From JAQBQZ01 sp964406475 (lineage in GTDB: Bacteria > Patescibacteriota > Minisyncoccia > Phycocordibacterales > CAIRYW01): a stretch of 64,000 bases of DNA. Below the pieces are notes generated by a model. That model ran no database searches and was not told the DNA's origin. It saw only the letters and a list, made by a program, of their open reading frames with translations. Where the stretch lies: assembly GCA_964406475.1 (NCBI GenBank), contig CAYORS010000001.1:1-64000 (forward strand), in the 5' to 3' direction. Below are positions 47,905-57,023 of this stretch, in pieces (within the stretch, counting starts at the first letter, position 1; the number at the start of each line of letters is the position of its first letter). Made by a program: the position numbers and the translations under genes.

Positions 47905-49452
47905 ATGTCTTTTTCTCAAATTTTTAGTGGACAAAGTGATTGTCTCGGTGCAACCATTGTCACCGTAGAGTCTGATATATCTCGCGGACTCTATTCTTTT
48001 AATCTTGTAGGTCTTCCCGACAAAGCGGTCGAGGAGTCTCGCGATAGAGTAAGTAGTGCTATCAAAAACAGCGGGTTTTCATCTCCAAAATCACAAAACC
48101 ATAAAATTGTAATTTCTCTTGCTCCAGCGGATATCAAAAAAGAAGGCCCCGCCTTTGATCTGCCTATTGCACTTTCTTATCTTCTTTCATCAGGTGAGAT
48201 TGTTTTTGATACTAACAAAAAACTTTTTTTAGGTGAACTAGCCCTTTCAGGAGAAATACGCCCAGTAAACGGTGTGCTGTCTATCGTCCGAGAAGCAAAG
48301 AAAAAAGGATTTGAGGAAATTTATGTACCAAAAGATAATTCCAAAGAAGCTGCTCTTATAAAAGATATTGTGATTTATCCTGTATCTACTCTTGAAGAAA
48401 TAATCAGTCACCTTGACCAAAAAGAAAGTGAAATAATAAAAACAAAAATACTTCCAAGCAAAGAAACCTCTATTGAAAATTTTGAAACCAACGAAGAAGA
48501 GGTGGATTTTGCACACATCAAAGGCCACGAAAGTGCCAAGAGAGCACTCGAAATAGCAGCGGCAGGAGGGCATAATATTCTTATGTGGGGTCCACCAGGA
48601 ACAGGGAAGACAATGCTCGCAAAAGCATTCCAAGGCATACTTCCCAATCTTTCATATGAAGACATCCTTGAAGCAACGAGCATCCACGGAAGCGTAGGTG
48701 CGCTCAAAAATACAATCATTACAAAACCTCCATTTCGATCACCACATCATACATCAAGTCATATTGCTATAGTGGGAGGTGGAGCACAACTTCGTCCAGG
48801 TGAGATTACCCTTGCACACAAAGGAGTTCTTTTCCTCGATGAGTTCCCTGAGTTTGATAGGCGTGTCATCGAATCTCTTCGTGAACCACTTGAAGAAAGA
48901 ATTATTAAAGTCTCTCGTGCTAAAGGCACTGCCACATTTCCTGCAGACTTTATTCTGATTGCAGCAATGAATCCTTGTCCTTGCGGTAATTTTGGAAGTA
49001 AAAAAAGATGCACCTGTAATATTCTTGCAGTCCAAAAATATCAGCGCAAAATTTCAGGACCCATACTCGACAGAATTGATATTTGGATAGAAGTAGGGGA
49101 AGTCGATCATAAAACACTTAATACCAAAAAGGAAAGTGAAAATTCTGATGTGGTACGCCAACGAGTCAAAGATGCACGACGAAGACAATACGAAAGAGCA
49201 GTCACACACAAAATGAAAACGGCACGGAACAGCGACATCAAAGCAAAATACATAAATGCAGTCGCCAATATAGAAAAAGATGCAGAAAAAATCTTAACTG
49301 ACTCAGGAGACAAGCTGGCTCTTTCTCCCCGTGCGTATCATAGAACCATTCGCCTCGCACGAACCATTGCAGATCTTGAAAAATCACAAACAATCAAAAT
49401 CCCTCATATCCTTGAGGCATTACAATACAGACAAAAGAGGGAAGTTCTTTAA
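47905..49452 (+). CDS. comM: YifB/ComM-family Mg-chelatase-like AAA+ ATPase
   Basis: A 515-aa AAA+ protein. The N-terminal ChlI-like domain carries NLVGLPDKAVEESRDRV. The AAA+ core has Walker A MWGPPGTGKTMLAKAF (about residue 230) and Walker B LFLDEFPEF, and a sensor region follows. A Cys-rich PCPCGNFGSKKRCTC insert is typical of the family. The C-terminal domain carries LSPRAYHRTIRLARTIADL. ComM in Vibrio is a hexameric helicase that drives branch migration in natural transformation. With type IV pili encoded at 1-4 kb, DNA uptake is plausible. The ATG at 47905 is preferred to the TTG at 47896. Confidence 0.94.
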   Translation: MSFSQIFSGQSDCLGATIVTVESDISRGLYSFNLVGLPDKAVEESRDRVSSAIKNSGFSSPKSQNHKIVISLAPADIKKEGPAFDLPIALSYLLSSGEIVFDTNKKLFLGELALSGEIRPVNGVLSIVREAKKKGFEEIYVPKDNSKEAALIKDIVIYPVSTLEEIISHLDQKESEIIKTKILPSKETSIENFETNEEEVDFAHIKGHESAKRALEIAAAGGHNILMWGPPGTGKTMLAKAFQGILPNLSYEDILEATSIHGSVGALKNTIITKPPFRSPHHTSSHIAIVGGGAQLRPGEITLAHKGVLFLDEFPEFDRRVIESLREPLEERIIKVSRAKGTATFPADFILIAAMNPCPCGNFGSKKRCTCNILAVQKYQRKISGPILDRIDIWIEVGEVDHKTLNTKKESENSDVVRQRVKDARRRQYERAVTHKMKTARNSDIKAKYINAVANIEKDAEKILTDSGDKLALSPRAYHRTIRLARTIADLEKSQTIKIPHILEALQYRQKREVL

Positions 49453-49465
49453 TCTAGAAATACAC

Positions 49466-50473
49466 TTAATTAAAAGGGTTCCAGTTTCGAGTACCGAGAA
49501 TTTCAAAGTGAAGATGTGAACCTGTCGAATTACCACTTGAACCCATTTTACCAATAAGATATCCTTGTGACACTTTTGATCCTGCGGATATTTCTACAGA
49601 AGAAAGGTGGGCATAGAGAGTTTGCATCCCATTACTGTGTTCAATAACAATATAATTACCGTACCCTCCGTTCCAGCCTGATGTTTTTGCAACAATCACC
49701 TTACCATCCGCTGCTGCATATACAGGGGTACCAATAGATGAAGCAATATCAACAGCTGTTTTATTTTTACCATGGAGTCCCTGAGTTTTTATTCCTGTTG
49801 TTGGTTTTATAAAATATCCTTTAGAAGCTACTTTACCCGTTTGTTTGACTGGTGTACTTGTTTGTGATGACGCAGTAGATGAGTGCACTTCTCCATCAGG
49901 AATAATAATCTCATCACCCACAGAAAGACTGTAGTTTGCAGGAAGATTGTTGAAAGAAATGATTTCATCCACATCCCCACTGTATTTTTGAGCAATACTT
50001 TTTAAAGTATCACCTTTTTTGATTGTATATTTAATACCAGAAATAGGCAAAATGATAAGTTCTTGACCTTTTTTGAGCTCTTTGGCACTTTTTAGGTCAT
50101 TTGCCCACAAGACTGTATTAGGAGACACACCGAACATTGTAGCTATCTGACTTAAACTATCTCCTTCACGAACCACGTACACACTTACCTTGTCTTGATT
50201 AAGAATTTTCTCTTCAACTTCCCGTGTTGTACCCGCTGGTCCTGAAGGGGTCTCCAGCACACTATCATCAACAATAAAGAGATCTGTTTGTTTGGTTGGG
50301 TTCGGGTTTAGGTTGATAGCCGCTTCAAGAACCGGAGCTGTTTGCGAATTTGATGACTGGCGTTTCTCATCATTATTTGTGTCTGCAGAAACTGGTGTAC
50401 TACCCAAAAAATCAGTCAAAAAAGACATAACACTAGCATTCGTTGTGGACGGCAAAAAGACGATAAAAAACAA
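49466..50473 (-). CDS. Secreted LysM-M23 peptidoglycan endopeptidase
   Basis: A 335-aa protein with two LysM domains (about residues 97-143, YVVREGDSLSQIATMFGVSP, and 147-191, YTIKKGDTLKSIAQKYSGDV), a Ser/Thr linker and an M23 peptidase domain (about 232-330). Zn-binding motifs are LHGKNKTAVDIA (His, Asp) and GSHLHFEI, with TLYAHLSS as the third His. It would cut cell-wall peptides. The only standard start is a TTG at 50473, which gives a signal lacking basic residues. The frame stays open upstream and reads STKSLLCSF before it, so initiation at a rare codon (ATT at 50506) would give a better signal peptide. Confidence 0.9.
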   Translation of the reverse strand: MFFIVFLPSTTNASVMSFLTDFLGSTPVSADTNNDEKRQSSNSQTAPVLEAAINLNPNPTKQTDLFIVDDSVLETPSGPAGTTREVEEKILNQDKVSVYVVREGDSLSQIATMFGVSPNTVLWANDLKSAKELKKGQELIILPISGIKYTIKKGDTLKSIAQKYSGDVDEIISFNNLPANYSLSVGDEIIIPDGEVHSSTASSQTSTPVKQTGKVASKGYFIKPTTGIKTQGLHGKNKTAVDIASSIGTPVYAAADGKVIVAKTSGWNGGYGNYIVIEHSNGMQTLYAHLSSVEISAGSKVSQGYLIGKMGSSGNSTGSHLHFEILGTRNWNPFN

Positions 50474-50726
50474 AAGAAAAGAGCATAGCAGTGATTTTGT
50501 AGAAATATGATGCTCTTTAACTATTTTTTTTAGAGTTTTTTTACTATTTTCAAAAGAGTAAATAAGCTTAATTTAATGGTAATTCTTGGGTGTGGCCTTA
50601 TTTTGCAACATAAAAATGCAAATCCTTTCCGTATACAAACCTATACTATTAATACTAGACAATAGGGGTGCAAAGTCAACCATACATACATATACCTGTG
50701 GATAGTCGAATATGTGATATATTTTT

Positions 50727-52703
50727 ATGATGAATACACAAAACGAACCTCACTATCTGAAATCCCTAAATCCCCAGCAAAAACAAGCTGTTTTAACCAC
50801 CGAAGGACCTCTCCTTATCCTTGCGGGAGCTGGAGCAGGTAAAACAAAGACTATAACCCATCGAATCTTACACCTAATAAAACAGGGAAACAGACCTTCG
50901 TCAATACTTGCAATCACATTTACCAACAAATCAGCGGGAGAAATGCGAGAACGGGTAAAGAGACTCCTCGAGGAGGACCGCGACCTCAATCAGCCCGTGA
51001 GTTTAGACGAACATCCATTTGTATCAACCTTTCACTCACTAGGAGTACACATGATCAAGGAAAATTCATCATACTTCAATCTGCCTCGGCACTTTGGTAT
51101 ATTCGACAAAGGGGATTCAAAGACGGCAATCAAACACGCAATGGAGCTTTTTGGAGTCGACCCCAAGATAAACGAACCTACCAAGTTTATGCATATGATT
51201 TCGAAGTACAAAAGTGACGGGATCACAATAGATGATTTCTTGAAGAAGGAACCGAAGGGCTATACAGAGGAGATGCTTGCAAAAGTCTGGAAAGAATACG
51301 AATACACCCTATCCAAGGAAAAGGCACTCGACTTTGATGATCTACTACTCAAGACACTCAAGCTCCTCGAAGACCCTCAAATACTTGCCAAGTATCAAAA
51401 TCGCTGGAAATACATCCATATAGATGAATATCAAGACACAAATAGAGTGCAGTACGATATCGCGAAACTCCTCGCAAGCAAAGACCATAATATCGCAGTT
51501 GTGGGTGACATCGATCAATCAATCTACTCATGGCGCGGGGCTGATTTCAAAAACATCATGCGATTTGAAAAAGATTTTAGTGGTACAACAGAAATACTTC
51601 TCGAGCAGAACTATAGGTCAACAAAAACCATTCTTTCTGTGGCAAATACAGTGATTGCCAAAAACATAATGAGAAAAGAAAAAAACCTCTTTACCCACAA
51701 TGAAGATGGTGATCAAATATCGCTTTATATTGCAGGTGATGAGAAAGACGAGGCAAGCTTCATCGCTCGCACAGCAAAAATGCTTGTCGCCCAAGGCGTC
51801 AGGCCAGGTGAGATTGCGGTGCTTTATCGTGCGAACTTCCAGTCACGAGTGATAGAAGAAGCCTGTATTAAAAAAGAATTGGCATATGAACTCATCGGCA
51901 CAAAATTCTTTGAACGCAAAGAAGTAAAAGAAGTTCTCTCATATATTAGAGGAGCACTGAATCCCGATTCGCTCTCTGATTTAAAGCGCATCATCAATGT
52001 TCCAGCACGCGGTATCGGCAAGGTCACAATGCTCAAGATTTTTGAAGGGGGAGAAAGTGAACTCACTGGAGCAGTCAAAGTAAAGATCGAAAAGTGGAGA
52101 GAGCTCCTCCAAGAAATCAAAGTCAAAGCAGAAACCGTAGTGCCAAGCGAAGTGGTAAAATACGTTATCAGGAATTCAGGACTCGAACAGATGTATATGG
52201 AAGATAAGATAGAAGGAACAGAAAGACTCGGAAACATCAAAGAACTCGTAACTATTGCCACAGGATATGATGCTTATGATGTAGGCGAAGGGATCGAAAA
52301 ATTCCTTGAACACACAGCCCTATCAAGCGATCAAGACGAAGTTGACAAAAAAGAGGGTATAAAACTTATGACTATTCACGCATCAAAGGGTCTCGAATTT
52401 GAGTATGTATTTATAGGTGGTCTCGAACAAGGACAATTCCCAAGCGAGAGAATGGGCAAGGAAACCAAAGAAGATAGCGAGGAAGAGAGGAGACTTTTCT
52501 ATGTGGCACTCACTCGAGCCAGAAAAAAGATCTATCTTTCATACACTCAGATGCGAACTATCTATGGATCAAGACAAATCAATGTCCCTTCAGAATTCCT
52601 CTCTGATATTGGTGAGGAATTCCTCCAATACGAAAACAGGGCACCAAGTGGCGAAGTAGATTGGAGTAAAGGACTTTTACAATTTGATGATATAGAATTT
52701 TAG
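50727..52703 (+). CDS. pcrA: UvrD/PcrA-family superfamily 1 DNA helicase
   Basis: A 658-aa SF1A helicase that unwinds DNA 3'-to-5' in repair and replication. Motifs in order: Q-motif LNPQQKQAV, I (Walker A) ILAGAGAGKTKTITHRI, Ia AITFTNKSAGEMRERV, II YIHIDEYQDTN, III VVGDIDQSIYSWRGAD, IV LEQNYRSTKTIL, V LMTIHASKGLEF and VI RRLFYVALTRARK. It is slightly shorter than E. coli UvrD. Two start ATGs are adjacent (50727, 50730). The second lies 6 nt after an extended -10 (TGATATATT, ending 50723), suggesting a leaderless mRNA. Confidence 0.96.
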   Translation: MMNTQNEPHYLKSLNPQQKQAVLTTEGPLLILAGAGAGKTKTITHRILHLIKQGNRPSSILAITFTNKSAGEMRERVKRLLEEDRDLNQPVSLDEHPFVSTFHSLGVHMIKENSSYFNLPRHFGIFDKGDSKTAIKHAMELFGVDPKINEPTKFMHMISKYKSDGITIDDFLKKEPKGYTEEMLAKVWKEYEYTLSKEKALDFDDLLLKTLKLLEDPQILAKYQNRWKYIHIDEYQDTNRVQYDIAKLLASKDHNIAVVGDIDQSIYSWRGADFKNIMRFEKDFSGTTEILLEQNYRSTKTILSVANTVIAKNIMRKEKNLFTHNEDGDQISLYIAGDEKDEASFIARTAKMLVAQGVRPGEIAVLYRANFQSRVIEEACIKKELAYELIGTKFFERKEVKEVLSYIRGALNPDSLSDLKRIINVPARGIGKVTMLKIFEGGESELTGAVKVKIEKWRELLQEIKVKAETVVPSEVVKYVIRNSGLEQMYMEDKIEGTERLGNIKELVTIATGYDAYDVGEGIEKFLEHTALSSDQDEVDKKEGIKLMTIHASKGLEFEYVFIGGLEQGQFPSERMGKETKEDSEEERRLFYVALTRARKKIYLSYTQMRTIYGSRQINVPSEFLSDIGEEFLQYENRAPSGEVDWSKGLLQFDDIEF

Positions 52704-52736
52704 CCTTTATCAAAAAACTATGATATATATTGGAAT

Positions 52737-53510
52737 ATGATTAGTCCCAAAAAATCTCTTGGTCAGAATTTTTTAACATCACAAAAAGCTCTGTCCTCTA
52801 TCATACACGCCGGAAATATATTAAAAGATGAGATTGTTCTTGAGATTGGCCCAGGTAAAGGTGCACTCACAGAAAAGCTTTTAGAAAAAGGTGCGAAAGT
52901 TATCGCCATAGAAAAAGATAGAGAGCTTATCCCAGTACTTCAAGAAAAATTTAAAGAAAAAATAACATCAAAACAACTCACACTTATCGAAGGAGACATT
53001 CTTGAGCTTACAGTAGCGAATATATTGAAGAGTAAAAAAGTGAAAGAATACAAACTCATTGCTAATATTCCTTACTACATAACCGGTGAAATCATCCGAA
53101 AATTTTTTGAAGAAAAATATCAACCCGTACGAATGGTTCTTCTTGTTCAAAAGGAAGTAGCAGAAAGAATAGTTGCCAAAGACAAAAAAGAAAGTATTCT
53201 TTCTATTGCTTGTAAAGCATACGGAACTCCTTACTATATTGAGACAGTAAAAAGAGGCTCTTTTAATCCAAGTCCAAATGTGGATTCAGCAATAATACTT
53301 TTTGATTGCATCAATAGAGATATTTTTGGATCTGTATCAGAAGAACTCTTTTTTAAAGTTCTCAAAACAGGTTTCGCTCACAAACGCAAAAAACTTGGAG
53401 GCAATCTCTCTTCATTAAAAAACATACTAAAAAAACCTGTGTTTGAATTTCTAAAAGACAAAAGGCCAGAAAACCTTTGTGTAAAAGACTGGATAGATCT
53501 TATTAATTGA
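52737..53510 (+). CDS. rsmA: 16S rRNA dimethyladenosine transferase RsmA (KsgA)
   Basis: A 257-aa SAM-dependent methyltransferase that dimethylates A1518 and A1519 of 16S rRNA. Motifs: KKSLGQNFLTSQKAL, VLEIGPGKGALTEKLLEKGA (SAM site), LIANIPYYITGEII (the NxPY catalytic motif) and the C-terminal KTGFAHKRKKLGGNL. A TGATATATA element ends 7 nt before the ATG. The stop overlaps by 8 bp with the convergent gene at 53503. Confidence 0.96.
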   Translation: MISPKKSLGQNFLTSQKALSSIIHAGNILKDEIVLEIGPGKGALTEKLLEKGAKVIAIEKDRELIPVLQEKFKEKITSKQLTLIEGDILELTVANILKSKKVKEYKLIANIPYYITGEIIRKFFEEKYQPVRMVLLVQKEVAERIVAKDKKESILSIACKAYGTPYYIETVKRGSFNPSPNVDSAIILFDCINRDIFGSVSEELFFKVLKTGFAHKRKKLGGNLSSLKNILKKPVFEFLKDKRPENLCVKDWIDLIN

Positions 53511-53889
53511 GAGTTGTTCCTGTTCCTGGCATTGTTCCGTATTGACCATAGTTGTATTGAATAACGTAACAACTATATGTTCCTTCAACCCAACAATGCT
53601 GTCCTGTTGGCGCATAAGTTCCGAGTTGATAAAGGCCATCACCATTGTACCACTCATAAAACTTTGAACTCATATCTTTGTAAAGAGGAAGTGTCATATT
53701 GGTACGATAATCCATAATAAAATGGGTGTTTCCTCCACAATCGCACACAGAAGAATCATAAGTAATTGTATGCATTCCACCAAAAGGAGTTTCTACTGCA
53801 CTTTCTACCGCTTTATTATAATCAATAGATATAACCAATACTGCAAAAAAAATAACAACGGTTATTGAAAAAAAATAACGTTTAATCAT
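53503..53889 (-). CDS. Small membrane-anchored or secreted protein
   Basis: A 128-aa protein with an N-terminal hydrophobic helix (MIKRYFFSITVVIFFAVLVI) and a Cys/Tyr/Gly-rich outer domain. It has SSVCDCGGN, QHCWVEGTYSCYV and a Gly/Thr tail, probably disulfide-bonded. Not recognised as a family. The start at 53889 is chosen for its clean KR-plus-hydrophobic signal. It lies 4 nt after the stop of the PG-binding/IPT protein gene and is probably co-transcribed. Convergent with rsmA. Confidence 0.72.
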   Translation of the reverse strand: MIKRYFFSITVVIFFAVLVISIDYNKAVESAVETPFGGMHTITYDSSVCDCGGNTHFIMDYRTNMTLPLYKDMSSKFYEWYNGDGLYQLGTYAPTGQHCWVEGTYSCYVIQYNYGQYGTMPGTGTTLN

Positions 53890-53893
53890 AAAA

Positions 53894-54742
53894 TTATTGT
53901 AAATCCTTGTAAATATCAATATTGATTATTGCATCATTACTCCTACCCGCATCATTTTCAACATGAACCACTGTCGACACAAGCATTTGACGATCAGTTG
54001 TTGATGAAATAACCTGACCATTACTTTGTTTAAAATTTTGTACAATATTGTTGATAATTTTTTCATGGAGTTCAGAAGGAATATTCTCTAGGTTCTGTCT
54101 CAAACTATCCATCACTGTTTTGCCTAAATCAGTATTAATAGGGAGTGTGATTTCTGTTCCTGATGCAGTAGAAGAAATACTTGCATACTTACCCAACGGT
54201 TCAATAGACAGAAAAACAGTGTTTGAAGCAGAAAATCCACTTCCTTTTATAGTCAAAATACCCCCATCCTTAAGTATTACTGGGGAAATACTTCTAATAA
54301 AAGGAGTCGGCTCATTTGTTATTGTGTTATTTTTTTTATTAAAAAAATCCAAGATGGGATTGCTTTGTGCCGGAGCAGGAGACGCCGCTTGATTGTCTCG
54401 TGCTTTAATGAGGCTATTTATTTTGGCTCGCGTGAGAGATCCTACAAACCCAGAAGGAGAGGTGAGTTTAGCGGGAGTAAGAATGTCTGCAGCATATTTT
54501 GATTGGAATTTCATAACTGCGCTTTTGGTTTTTTGACCAAAAAAGTTTGTCTCAGAACCAGAAGAGCCGTTACCGGATTCGCTTACACGCGTATCAGGAA
54601 AACTATTAAGAAATTTTTGCAAAATAATTACTTCAGAATCTTGCGAACCGAGTTTTAAATCTTTGGTAAGAAGTGTCGAAGCATACGCATTAGATGCAAA
54701 AAACAAAACAAAAACAAAAAAAAGATATTTTTTAGTTGTCAT
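53894..54742 (-). CDS. Secreted protein with PG_binding_1-like and IPT/TIG-like domains
   Basis: A 282-aa protein with a signal peptide (KKYLFFVFVLFFASNAYA). Residues 25-110 fit a peptidoglycan-binding-1-like repeat: DLKLGSQDSEVIILQKFLN, then FFGQKTKSAVMKFQSKY. Residues 145-195 fit an IPT/TIG Ig-like fold (IRSISPVILKDGGILTIKGSGFSASN). The C-terminal part is helical and then beta. It would sit on the cell wall and may present or anchor a partner. Such domain pairs are frequent in Patescibacteria. Confidence 0.82.
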   Translation of the reverse strand: MTTKKYLFFVFVLFFASNAYASTLLTKDLKLGSQDSEVIILQKFLNSFPDTRVSESGNGSSGSETNFFGQKTKSAVMKFQSKYAADILTPAKLTSPSGFVGSLTRAKINSLIKARDNQAASPAPAQSNPILDFFNKKNNTITNEPTPFIRSISPVILKDGGILTIKGSGFSASNTVFLSIEPLGKYASISSTASGTEITLPINTDLGKTVMDSLRQNLENIPSELHEKIINNIVQNFKQSNGQVISSTTDRQMLVSTVVHVENDAGRSNDAIINIDIYKDLQ

Positions 54743-54829
54743 AATTTTATTGTGTAAAATGATTATATATATTATATAGTACCATAAAAAATATACACAG
54801 ATTTTTATATTATTTTTTTATACTTAATG

Positions 54830-54835
54830 TATAAT
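54830..54835 (+). promoter_or_regulatory. -10 box for a leaderless start of the secretion operon
   Basis: Perfect TATAAT ending 7 nt before the ATG at 54843. Confidence 0.55.
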
Positions 54836-54842
54836 AAGAATA

Positions 54843-55790
54843 ATGAGTAAGCATACTCCAACAAGAAAAATTGGCTTTCTTGCTATTTGTGCATTTCTTG
54901 TCGTGGGGGCTATTATTGTTCAAAAATATAATTTTTTTAAACAAATCATACCCGCATCTCCAACTATCGTACTTAACCCTATTGATGTTGTTGAAGAACC
55001 ACAAAATGTCAACGTGTCGGGAATGGATACAGACGGAGATGGTCTACCTGATTGGCAAGAAATCATAAGTGGTACGGACATCAAAAACGCAGATACTGAT
55101 GGTGATGGGACTCCAGACGGCAAAGAAATTGAACTTGGAAGAGATCCTCTTGTCAAAGGGCCTAATGACCAGAACAATACCAAAGCAACCACCACAGATG
55201 AAAAGGCAAAAACAATATCCCAAAGTGTCGCTCGAAACCTCTTTGCAAATGCGGTTTATCTCAGTAACACCGGATCAGTCAATGAGGAGAACAAAGCAGC
55301 ACTTGTCGACAATTTGGTATCAGGCATACAAAACTCATTTACATATAATCAATATGATGCCCAAAAACTCCTTCTTATCACAAACGAAAACGAAGAAACC
55401 TACAAATTCTATTCTTCTTCTTTTGCAACACTTCAAATAAGTATGCTTCTTCGAATGCAAAAAGAAGTAAACAAGCCAGATTTTACCATTGGCAATTTGA
55501 GTCCTATCTACAAAAATCAGGCAGAAACCCTTTTTGCACTCAGAGTCCCAAAAGAACTTTTTGATATTCATCTGCAAATAGTGAATAATTACAGTAAGGC
55601 TGCAGCTGTATTTGAAGCAATCAGCAAAGAAAAAGAAGATCCTTTAAAACTTCCTTTTGCAATTAAGGTATACCAAGATATTATGCTTGAGCAACCGTTT
55701 CTTATACGAAAGGTTGCACAATTCGTCAAAGATAATGGTATAATTTTTACAAGTAACGAAGTGGGAGGATATTGGAATGCTTTTGAATAA
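54843..55790 (+). CDS. Membrane-anchored protein with Ca-binding thrombospondin-3-like repeats
   Basis: A 315-aa protein. The N-terminal anchor (IGFLAICAFLVVGAIIV, about residues 10-27) is followed by two calcium-binding repeats MDTDGDGLPDWQEIISGTD and ADTDGDGTPDGKEIELGRD (about residues 60-100). A helical C-terminal domain of about 190 residues has no recognised family. It is the first gene of the plus-strand secretion-like cluster; the next gene starts 2 nt after its stop. A cell-surface partner of that system is inferred. Confidence 0.8.
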   Translation: MSKHTPTRKIGFLAICAFLVVGAIIVQKYNFFKQIIPASPTIVLNPIDVVEEPQNVNVSGMDTDGDGLPDWQEIISGTDIKNADTDGDGTPDGKEIELGRDPLVKGPNDQNNTKATTTDEKAKTISQSVARNLFANAVYLSNTGSVNEENKAALVDNLVSGIQNSFTYNQYDAQKLLLITNENEETYKFYSSSFATLQISMLLRMQKEVNKPDFTIGNLSPIYKNQAETLFALRVPKELFDIHLQIVNNYSKAAAVFEAISKEKEDPLKLPFAIKVYQDIMLEQPFLIRKVAQFVKDNGIIFTSNEVGGYWNAFE

Positions 55791-55792
55791 CA

Positions 55793-56983
55793 ATGTTATA
55801 TAAAATGACAAAAAAAATAGCTGGTTTTTTTGCTCTCGCAATGATTTTTTTTGTTGTGATGACACCTATAGCATATGCAGCAAGCGATTCGAAGAGTAAT
55901 AATGGAGAAGGTACTTCAGCAGAAAAATCAGTCCAATCAGCAGGAACTTGTTCGATAGGAGCAATACTTGGACGACTTATCTCAAGTACAGTAGGTAAAG
56001 CAATGCAACAGCTCACATCATACCTGTCTTCTTTTATTACAAGTTTTTTCAAAGACAAAACAACCCAACAAACAAAAGAATCTACCGCAACATATACAAA
56101 AGTCCCCATTATTGCAACAGAAACAAACGTTGAACTCACAAAACAAAAAAACGAACTTCGACAACTCACAGCCAAAGAGACAGGTCAAGCAGGCGCAGAT
56201 ACAGACTCTCTTTTGAGTGGTTTTTTGAGCGGATTGAGCAATATTTCTCTCGACTCTATAATGTTTTGTGTTATCAACGAAATAATGACATATATCACCA
56301 ACTCAACGATAGAGTGGATCAATAGCGGATTCAACGGTAGCCCTGTCTTTGTGGAGAACCCTCGTGCATATTTTGAAAACATAGCCAACAAAGAAACATC
56401 CAACTTCGTCCGTGAATTGCAAGGTGCACAATCACAAGTAACAAACGGAATTCGCAATGCTGCAACAAGTATTGCAGCACCGCTCCGAGACCAAACAATC
56501 CAAACCGTTATCAACTCTTCAAATCTTTCTTTTGCAGATATTATAAAACCGACAATGAGTCAAGAGCTTACTCAAAACTACCAATCTTTTGTGAATGGCG
56601 ATCAGTGGCTTGGTATGGGATATCTCTCACAACTTTCAGAAGATCAGAACAACTATTATGGTGTGCAGACACTTACTCTTCAAGAAAACGCTCGTCGTAT
56701 TGCAGTAGAACAACAAAACCAACAGCTCCAGCTTCAATACAATAATGGCTACAAATCTTTCACAGAGTGTCCCGAAGGTCACAGTAGAGCAGATGGTTCT
56801 TGTGATCCTGCATATTCAAAGGCCACAGTCACAGGAAGCGAGATTAAAGACGAGCTTCAGTCTCGAGGTATGATGAAATATATGCGAACAGCATTTGCGA
56901 ATGACTTTGACTCTATCATTACAACCCTCATCAACCAACTCGTCAAAATCGCAGTGAACGAAGTCTTCCAATCATCGAACTAA
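55793..56983 (+). CDS. Secreted helical protein of the secretion cluster
   Basis: A 396-aa protein with a signal peptide (KKIAGFFALAMIFFVVMTPIAYA, cleavage near AASD). The mature part is mostly helical, with amphipathic or weakly hydrophobic segments (GKAMQQLTSYLSSFITSFF, then LDSIMFCVINEIMTYITN). A small Cys motif FTECPEGHSRADGSCDPAY lies near residue 330, and the C-terminal helix contains LINQLVKIAVNEVF. It sits directly before the VirB6-like gene, where a VirB5-like surface component would be plausible; that is inference from position only. The start at 55793 is 2 nt after the previous stop. Confidence 0.7.
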   Translation: MLYKMTKKIAGFFALAMIFFVVMTPIAYAASDSKSNNGEGTSAEKSVQSAGTCSIGAILGRLISSTVGKAMQQLTSYLSSFITSFFKDKTTQQTKESTATYTKVPIIATETNVELTKQKNELRQLTAKETGQAGADTDSLLSGFLSGLSNISLDSIMFCVINEIMTYITNSTIEWINSGFNGSPVFVENPRAYFENIANKETSNFVRELQGAQSQVTNGIRNAATSIAAPLRDQTIQTVINSSNLSFADIIKPTMSQELTQNYQSFVNGDQWLGMGYLSQLSEDQNNYYGVQTLTLQENARRIAVEQQNQQLQLQYNNGYKSFTECPEGHSRADGSCDPAYSKATVTGSEIKDELQSRGMMKYMRTAFANDFDSIITTLINQLVKIAVNEVFQSSN

Positions 56984-57010
56984 ACACTTTTAAGTTTACA
57001 ATCTTCGGTG

Positions 57011-57016
57011 TATAAT
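57011..57016 (+). promoter_or_regulatory. -10 box for a leaderless GTG start
   Basis: Perfect TATAAT ending 7 nt before the GTG at 57024. Confidence 0.5.
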
Positions 57017-57023
57017 TTGAAAT

